From an uncultured Lachnospiraceae bacterium (GTDB lineage: Bacteria > Bacillota > Clostridia > Lachnospirales > Lachnospiraceae): a stretch of 64,000 nucleotides of DNA. Each line of letters starts with the position of its first letter. The stretch's first letter is position 1. The stretch is taken from positions 62,001 to 126,000 of the forward strand of contig CAJUFE010000002.1 in assembly GCA_910585635.1 (NCBI GenBank), written 5' to 3'. Made by a program: the position numbers and the translations under genes. Positions 59,725 to 64,000 of the stretch are shown here, piece after piece. The notes below the pieces were generated by a model that did no database searches, was not told where the DNA came from, and saw nothing but the letters and a program-made list of their open reading frames with translations.

Positions 59725-61545
59725 TTAAGGCCGCTCTCCCTCCAGGATGACCCACGCCACGGAAAGCCTGTGGATCTTCGCGTCCATCAGCTCCCCCGGC
59801 GTACCGGAGATGACCGTCTCATCCGGGTAGGACAGCCGCTGACCCACCCAGATCTTGGCCTGGTCCCAGCCTTCCTGGATCAGCTTTCGACAGACCGCGG
59901 ATAGCCCGGCGGGTCCGTCCAGCAGGAGGGACCACTCCTTTTTGCTGGACAGCTCCCAGGCCTCTGGTACTCCCCGCCCATGGAGGCTCATGATCCCCAC
60001 CTCCTCCCAGCTTTTGCCCAGTCTGGCCGCCAGGTAGGTCATGGAGGAGATCCCCGGTATCCTGCGGCAGATGAACGGCTCCGGCTCCCGGGCCGCCAGC
60101 TCCTCCAGCCTTTTGGCCCCGCTGTAAAATCCTACATCGCCGGAATACACAGCCAGAGGCCTCTCCACCTTGGGATGGGCCCCCAGCCAGGCCAGCATCT
60201 CTTCCGGGCGGTACGTGATACAGGAGGCCTTTTCTCCCACAGGGACCACTCTTGATCCTCCCGCCCCGTTTTCACCCGCCCAGAGCGCACCAGGCCATCC
60301 GGCCTCCAGCTCCTTTAGCATAGCCATACAGCTCTCCACCATCCTGGATGCCCCCAGGATCGCGTCGCAGCCCAAAAGCGCCCGGAGGCCTCCGATGGTC
60401 ATCTGCTCCAGGCCCCCGGTCCCGATCCCCAGCAGGACGATCTTTCGTGCAGGTCTCCGACCATCCTGCCCTGGCAGGATGGTCCCGCCTTCCGGCTCTC
60501 TGCTATCTGGTGTCCCGCCTCCCGGCTCTCTGCTATCTGGTGTCCCGCCTCCCGGCCCTCTGCTATCTGGTGTCCCGCCTTCCGGCCCTCTGCCGTCTGG
60601 TGTCCCACCTCCTGTCTCTCTGCCATCTGGTGTCCCGCCTTCTGCCTTTCTGTCCGCTGGTCCCTTACCATATACATCCTTGATCCAGGCCGTCAGCGCC
60701 TCCAGGTCCTCCCCCTGCTCCCCGCTCTCCTCAGGCCTCCTGACCACGATCACCTGGCAGCCCAGCTTTAAGGCGGCCTCCAGCTTCTCCTGAAAGCCCC
60801 CGGCCCGGCCAGACCTTTTGGTGACCAGATAGGAGGCGTCCGCGGCCTGGAGCATGGCAAGGTTCATAGCATACGAAAAGGGCCCCTGCATCGCCATGAT
60901 ATGGCGGCCATTAAGCCCGATACGCCTGCAAGCCGCGATCCCCTCTGCCGAAGGAAGGACACGGGCATAGAGCCTTTCTGCCGCCCCGGCGATCCTTGCA
61001 AAATGAAAAAGCTCCTTGCTCCCGGTGGCGATCAGCGCCTTTCGTTCCTGGTGGGCCGCCATTTCCTTCTCCAGAAAAAGGGCAGCCTCCTCCACCGAGG
61101 GGACCCAGCAGATCCTCTCATCCTCGCGGCCAGGGTCTGCCGGTCCATGGCCATTCTGCTCTTCCATGCCGCCGTTCTGCCCTGCTATGCCGCCGTTTTG
61201 TTCTGCCGTGCCGCCGTCTGCTCCCGTCCCGGTCCCCTCTCTGACCAGCCGGTGATAGGAGGCCCCGCTCCTTGCACAGGCCTTCCTGATATTATCGGAC
61301 GCCTCCCTGGCATACGGGTGGGTAGCATCGATCACATCGGTCAGCCCATTATCCTCCATCCACCGGGTCATCGTCTCCTCATCCATACGCCCCGTGTGAA
61401 CGGTCAAAAAGGGACTTTCTCCCAAAAGTCCCCGCCCATACTCTGTGGCCACCGACACCAGGGCCGGGATCCTGCACGCCGTGCAGGTCTCTGCCAGCAA
61501 ACGTCCTTCCGTAGTGCCTCCGAATATGCCAAGCTTTCTATCCAT
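59725..61545 (-). CDS. Fusion of precorrin-6A reductase (CobK/CbiJ) and precorrin-6Y C5-methyltransferase (CbiE)
   Basis: 606 residues. Residues 1-285 are CobK/CbiJ: LGIFGGTTEGRLLAE, VIDATHPYA, YLVTKRSGRAGGFQEKL. Residues 370-606 are CbiE: KIVLLGIGTGGLEQMTIGG, GDVGFYSGAKRL, IPGISSMTYLAARLG. Both act late in corrin-ring synthesis. The join is a linker of six 10-residue units (GGTPDSREPG type), and a second repeat (EQNGGIAGQNGGMEEQNG) interrupts the CobK half. CbiT, the usual partner of CbiE, is 21 kb away. Start at 61545 has GGGGGG upstream, and a hairpin at 61573-61603 lies just before it. Confidence 0.9.
   Translation of the reverse strand: MDRKLGIFGGTTEGRLLAETCTACRIPALVSVATEYGRGLLGESPFLTVHTGRMDEETMTRWMEDNGLTDVIDATHPYAREASDNIRKACARSGASYHRLVREGTGTGADGGTAEQNGGIAGQNGGMEEQNGHGPADPGREDERICWVPSVEEAALFLEKEMAAHQERKALIATGSKELFHFARIAGAAERLYARVLPSAEGIAACRRIGLNGRHIMAMQGPFSYAMNLAMLQAADASYLVTKRSGRAGGFQEKLEAALKLGCQVIVVRRPEESGEQGEDLEALTAWIKDVYGKGPADRKAEGGTPDGRETGGGTPDGRGPEGGTPDSRGPGGGTPDSREPGGGTPDSREPEGGTILPGQDGRRPARKIVLLGIGTGGLEQMTIGGLRALLGCDAILGASRMVESCMAMLKELEAGWPGALWAGENGAGGSRVVPVGEKASCITYRPEEMLAWLGAHPKVERPLAVYSGDVGFYSGAKRLEELAAREPEPFICRRIPGISSMTYLAARLGKSWEEVGIMSLHGRGVPEAWELSSKKEWSLLLDGPAGLSAVCRKLIQEGWDQAKIWVGQRLSYPDETVISGTPGELMDAKIHRLSVAWVILEGERP
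60480..60655 (-). repeat. 30-bp in-frame tandem repeat in the CobK-CbiE linker
   Basis: About six units of 30 bases with core TCTGGTGTCCCGCCT on the plus strand, differing at one to four positions. Confidence 0.88.
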
Positions 61546-61572
61546 CCGGCTGCCCCCCATTGTCCATCGGAT

Positions 61573-61603
61573 CGTAACAGTCCAGATCCCCTGGACCGTT
61601 ACG
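61573..61603 (-). promoter_or_regulatory. Hairpin ahead of CobK-CbiE, matching one ahead of CobJ
   Basis: Plus strand arms CGTAACAGTCC (61573-61583) and GGACCGTTACG (61593-61603), one mismatch, 9-base loop. It ends 28 bases before the start codon. Same arm length, loop length and outer CGTAAC as the hairpin at 62463-62493. Confidence 0.65.
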
Positions 61604-61643
61604 GCATCCAGTCCACATACCCATCTACCCATCGCCCACGGTC

Positions 61644-62336
61644 TCACCGCGTTCGGAGCCACGGTGCCAGCAGGCCAGCCAGAGGGATCCATGTGCCCAG
61701 CACGCAAAAGAAGACGGATATACGCCGGACCACCTTCTGCTCCCGAGGCACCAGGATCTTTTCTGGCTGTCCTGGGATATGATACAGCTTCACCCGCTCC
61801 CCTTCTTTTACCGGGCTGGAATTGTGTCCGGTGGGGGATACGATCCGATACATGATCCCTTCCGCGTAGAATTTATAGACCGGCCTGTAGACGATGCTGT
61901 TATCCACGCCTCTTCCAGGCTCGATCGACACCACCGTTGCCTGGGCCTGGGCAGTGGCCACCCTCCGCTTTTTCCACAAAAGATAGCGCATGACCATCCC
62001 GGCATAAAAGAAGAGCAGCCCCATGGCCACGGGCCACAGATCAAAGACAGACCGTTCCCCCTGCCGCTCCCTGCACTGGATCAAGATCACACACCCGGCA
62101 AACAGGCAGAAGACCGTCCAGAACAGCATCAAAAAAAGCCAGATCCTCCCGCACTGCATCGGCATCTGGATCTCCTTCAAAAGCCGCAAGAGCGTGCCAA
62201 AGGACAGCTCCTCGGTCCGCTCCTCCTCCATCTGTCTCTGCACGAGACGCGCAAGGAGCACCAGATAAAGTGCCAGCGCACAGCCAAATGAGATGGCCAG
62301 TACACCGGCGGCCAGCCGTACATATGGATCCTTCAT
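61644..62336 (-). CDS. DUF3592-type membrane protein
   Basis: 230 residues. Three membrane helices in the first 120 residues, then a small beta domain with QATVVSIEPGRGVDN, RPVYKFYAEGIMYRI and VKEGERVKLYHIPGQPEK, the DUF3592 pattern, and a last membrane helix. Function unknown. It precedes CobK-CbiE on the same strand after 98 bases that contain the hairpin. Confidence 0.78.
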   Translation of the reverse strand: MKDPYVRLAAGVLAISFGCALALYLVLLARLVQRQMEEERTEELSFGTLLRLLKEIQMPMQCGRIWLFLMLFWTVFCLFAGCVILIQCRERQGERSVFDLWPVAMGLLFFYAGMVMRYLLWKKRRVATAQAQATVVSIEPGRGVDNSIVYRPVYKFYAEGIMYRIVSPTGHNSSPVKEGERVKLYHIPGQPEKILVPREQKVVRRISVFFCVLGTWIPLAGLLAPWLRTR

Positions 62337-62405
62337 GATAGCGCCGCTCCCCTTTCTTTCGTGAACATTATAGCACAGGATCTGGCCTGAGTCATTTTCT
62401 TTTTA

Positions 62406-62435
62406 TTGCATCCCCCCTGCTTTTTGCGCTATACT
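62406..62435 (+). promoter_or_regulatory. Promoter of cobJ
   Basis: TTGCAT (62406-62411), 18-base spacer, TATACT (62430-62435). The matching hairpin at 62463-62493 lies just downstream of the expected transcription start. Confidence 0.65.
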
Positions 62436-62462
62436 GGTAACAGTCCAGGCATTCTGTACGAT

Positions 62463-62493
62463 CGTAACCGTTCCGTGTATCTGAACGGTTACG
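62463..62493 (+). promoter_or_regulatory. Hairpin/operator ahead of cobJ
   Basis: Perfect 11-base inverted arms CGTAACCGTTC and GAACGGTTACG with a 9-base loop, flanked on both sides by GTACGAT. It lies between promoter and start codon, so it could act as an operator or in the RNA leader. Confidence 0.7.
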
Positions 62494-62574
62494 TACGATC
62501 ACCAAGGCTGACCCAGACTGCCTGGCAAGCCCTTTATGGATACGCTATCTACAGCCCACAGAAAGGAGCTTTCT

Positions 62575-63321
62575 ATGAACGACCTATATGTCGTCGGCAT
62601 CGGCCCCGGCGCTTATGAACAGATGACCCTGGAGGCGATCCGGGTCTTGGAAAGCTGTCAGGCGATCGTCGGCTACACGGTCTACATCGACTTGATCCGG
62701 GAGCATTTCCCAGGGAAAGCCTATATCACCACCCCGATGCGCCAGGAGGAGGCCCGCTGCCGGATGGCCTTAGAAAAAGCGGCGGCAGGCTGCTCCACGG
62801 CTCTGGTCTGCAGCGGCGACAGCGGCGTGTACGGCATGGCCGGACTGGTATTGGAGCTTTTACCAGACTATCCTGACGTCCATGTATCGGTCATCCCCGG
62901 TGTGACGGCCGCCTTAGCCGGCGGCGCTCTTTTAGGGGCCCCGCTGTCCCATGACCTCGCCCTGATCAGCTTGAGCGATCTTCTGACCCCCATGGAAAAG
63001 ATCCGGACCAGACTACAGGCCGCAGCCGACGCCGACTTTGTGATCTGCCTCTACAACCCTTCCAGCAAAAAAAGAAAGGGCCATCTGAAGATGGCCTGTG
63101 AGATCCTGCTGCGCTGCCGATCTAAGGATACCGTCTGCGGGATCGTGAAAAACATCAGCCGGGAAGGCCAGGAACTGGAGCTCCTCACACTGGGCGACTT
63201 AGCGGAGACAGAGGTGGACATGTCCACCACCGTTTTTATCGGAAATGCCCAGACCAAGAAGATCGGCCCCTACATGGTGACCCCCAGAGGCTATACGGTC
63301 ATGCTACATGGCGAAATGTAG
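62575..63321 (+). CDS. cobJ: Precorrin-3B C17-methyltransferase
   Basis: 248 residues. SAM-dependent methylation of C17 with ring contraction in cobalamin synthesis (CobJ/CbiH). Family motifs: LYVVGIGPGAYEQMTLEA, CSGDSGVYGMAGLVLE, VIPGVTAALAGGALLGAPL, and LYNPSSKKRKGHL. AAAGGAG precedes ATG 62575; the frame opens earlier at 62536 without a site. Converges with cobM; an inverted repeat separates them. Confidence 0.95.
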   Translation: MNDLYVVGIGPGAYEQMTLEAIRVLESCQAIVGYTVYIDLIREHFPGKAYITTPMRQEEARCRMALEKAAAGCSTALVCSGDSGVYGMAGLVLELLPDYPDVHVSVIPGVTAALAGGALLGAPLSHDLALISLSDLLTPMEKIRTRLQAAADADFVICLYNPSSKKRKGHLKMACEILLRCRSKDTVCGIVKNISREGQELELLTLGDLAETEVDMSTTVFIGNAQTKKIGPYMVTPRGYTVMLHGEM

Positions 63322-63336
63322 GCCAGACCACACGCT

Positions 63337-63402
63337 CTAGTGTACTGTCTCGTTCACTTTCAGACAAGGCATTTTCGAAATGTGGACAAGACAGTACACT
63401 AG
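63337..63402. repeat. Inverted-repeat element, terminator or MITE-like remnant
   Basis: Perfect 14-base arms CTAGTGTACTGTCT (63337-63350) and AGACAGTACACTAG (63389-63402) around 38 bases. It lies between the converging cobJ and cobM genes and supplies the cobM stop codon. No T-run follows either arm, so it is not a standard terminator. Confidence 0.7.
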
Positions 63403-64000
63403 TACTCTGCCTTCCGGAACCCGGTGTCAAAGCCAGGGTCATAGAGCTTAGACCGGACGTAGCCCTCCTGGGCCACCGCGGCCCCCACGATGATCAGAGC
63501 GGTCTTCGTGATGCCCTCCCTCTCCCCTGTAGCCGCCAGCTGGCCCACCGTGCAACGGCACAGCTTTTCCTCCGGCCAGGTGGCCTTATACACGATCGCC
63601 GCCGGCGTGCCGCTGGCATATCCGCCGGCCAGCAGCTCTTTTTCCAGATCCTTTAAGAGTCCGGCGCTCAAGAAGATCACCATGGTGGCCTGATGGGCCG
63701 CAAAAGAGCGGATGCTCTCCCGGTCCGGCACCTTGGTCCGCCCTTCCATCCTGGTCAGGACCACGCTCTGGGAGATGCCCGGAAGGGTATATTCCATCTT
63801 GAGGGAAGCCGCCGCGCCGCAAAAGGAGCTGACGCCGGGACAGACCTCATAGGGGATCTTCCTGGCCTTCAGCGCATCCATCTGCTCCCGGACCGCCCCG
63901 TACAGGCAGGGGTCCCCCGTATGCAGGCGCACCGTCATGAGCCCCTTTTCCTCTGCCTGTACGATCGCCCAGACCACCTCTTCCAAGGTCATCTTGGCGC
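63399..64000 (-). CDS. cobM: Precorrin-4 C11-methyltransferase (N-terminus beyond window)
   Basis: 200 residues visible. CobM/CbiF methylates C11 in corrin synthesis. Motifs: AKMTLEEVVW at the visible start, VRLHTGDPCLYGAVREQM, VCPGVSSFCGAAASL, and the C-terminal YVRSKLYDPGFDTGFR. The frame continues upstream past the right edge, so the first 50 or so residues are missing. The stop codon TAG lies inside the inverted repeat 63337-63402. Confidence 0.94.
   Translation of the reverse strand, partial: AKMTLEEVVWAIVQAEEKGLMTVRLHTGDPCLYGAVREQMDALKARKIPYEVCPGVSSFCGAAASLKMEYTLPGISQSVVLTRMEGRTKVPDRESIRSFAAHQATMVIFLSAGLLKDLEKELLAGGYASGTPAAIVYKATWPEEKLCRCTVGQLAATGEREGITKTALIIVGAAVAQEGYVRSKLYDPGFDTGFRKAEY

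Noticed and set aside
60480..60655. Second 30-bp repeat run suggesting CRISPR
   Set aside because: No spacers between units; encodes an in-frame linker of the CobK-CbiE fusion.
61573..62574. Cobalamin riboswitch ahead of the cob genes
   Set aside because: The space is too short and the conserved B12-box sequence is not present; only the short paired hairpins are seen.

Overview
The window is chromosomal DNA of a GC-rich anaerobic member of the Bacillota, most likely class Clostridia and plausibly a Lachnospiraceae-type gut bacterium. The grounds are Gram-positive signals (AGGAGG ribosome sites, a T-box leader, SpoIIE/RsbU-type phosphatase, GHKL/LytTR two-component pairs, a choline-binding-type wall protein) combined with oxygen-independent metabolism (two molybdenum hydroxylase loci, a cobalamin pathway). 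No tRNA, rRNA, CRISPR array, integrase or intact insertion sequence was seen. Species cannot be fixed from the window alone.

Region 1 (1-27.5 kb, all minus strand) is one long co-oriented array. From its promoter near 27.5 kb it encodes an RsbW-like kinase, a DUF1292 protein, a STAS anti-anti-sigma protein, a CPBP protease, a VirD4-like coupling ATPase, an Ig-like single-pass surface protein, two VirB6-like multispanning proteins, a PrgI-VirB4 ATPase, a solute-binding-like lipoprotein, a small hydrophilic protein, a second Ig-like surface protein, a VirB2/TrbC-like pilin, a large lipoprotein, a wall-binding protein, a PP2C phosphatase with a cyclic-nucleotide-binding domain, a metallo-beta-lactamase-fold hydrolase, a FecR-domain protein, a PMT-family glycosyltransferase and a CHASE2 adenylate cyclase. 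The core of a type IV secretion-like machine is therefore embedded between the parts of a cAMP and partner-switching circuit, with no relaxase, oriT or integrase visible. This is the most unusual object in the window.

Region 2 (27.6-30.6 kb) holds a divergent LytTR regulator/GHKL kinase pair and a ferritin. Region 3 (30.7-38.5 kb) holds a Crp/Fnr regulator divergent from a molybdenum hydroxylase operon (2Fe-2S subunit, Moco subunit, and an FAD subunit interrupted by a GltD/AegA-like NAD(P)H-oxidoreductase module), plus a shortened, motif-poor relative of that FAD subunit. Region 4 (38.5-44.8 kb) holds cbiT, lrgBA, and an alpha-glucoside PTS with a family 4 phospho-glucosidase and a divergent RpiR regulator. 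Region 5 (44.9-51.2 kb) holds a second, fused molybdenum hydroxylase with an AceTr-like membrane protein, then a divergent LytTR/GHKL pair.

Region 6 (51.3-59.7 kb) holds a double-Nudix protein, an Rpn-type nuclease, methionine aminopeptidase, an NhaC-type transporter, an aldo/keto reductase and a TIGR04076 protein behind a T-box leader that reads as tryptophan-specific, a 55-residue orphan with its own promoter and terminator, and a DUF2809 protein. Region 7 (59.7-64 kb) is a cobalamin cluster: a CobK-CbiE fusion, a DUF3592 protein, CobJ and the C-terminal part of CobM. Two matching hairpins (CGTAAC arms, 9-base loop) lie ahead of CobK-CbiE and CobJ.

A genome-wide habit is visible: 24-30 bp tandem duplications, often in frame and inserted into loops of otherwise conserved enzymes, plus at least two families of dispersed GC-rich intergenic repeats.
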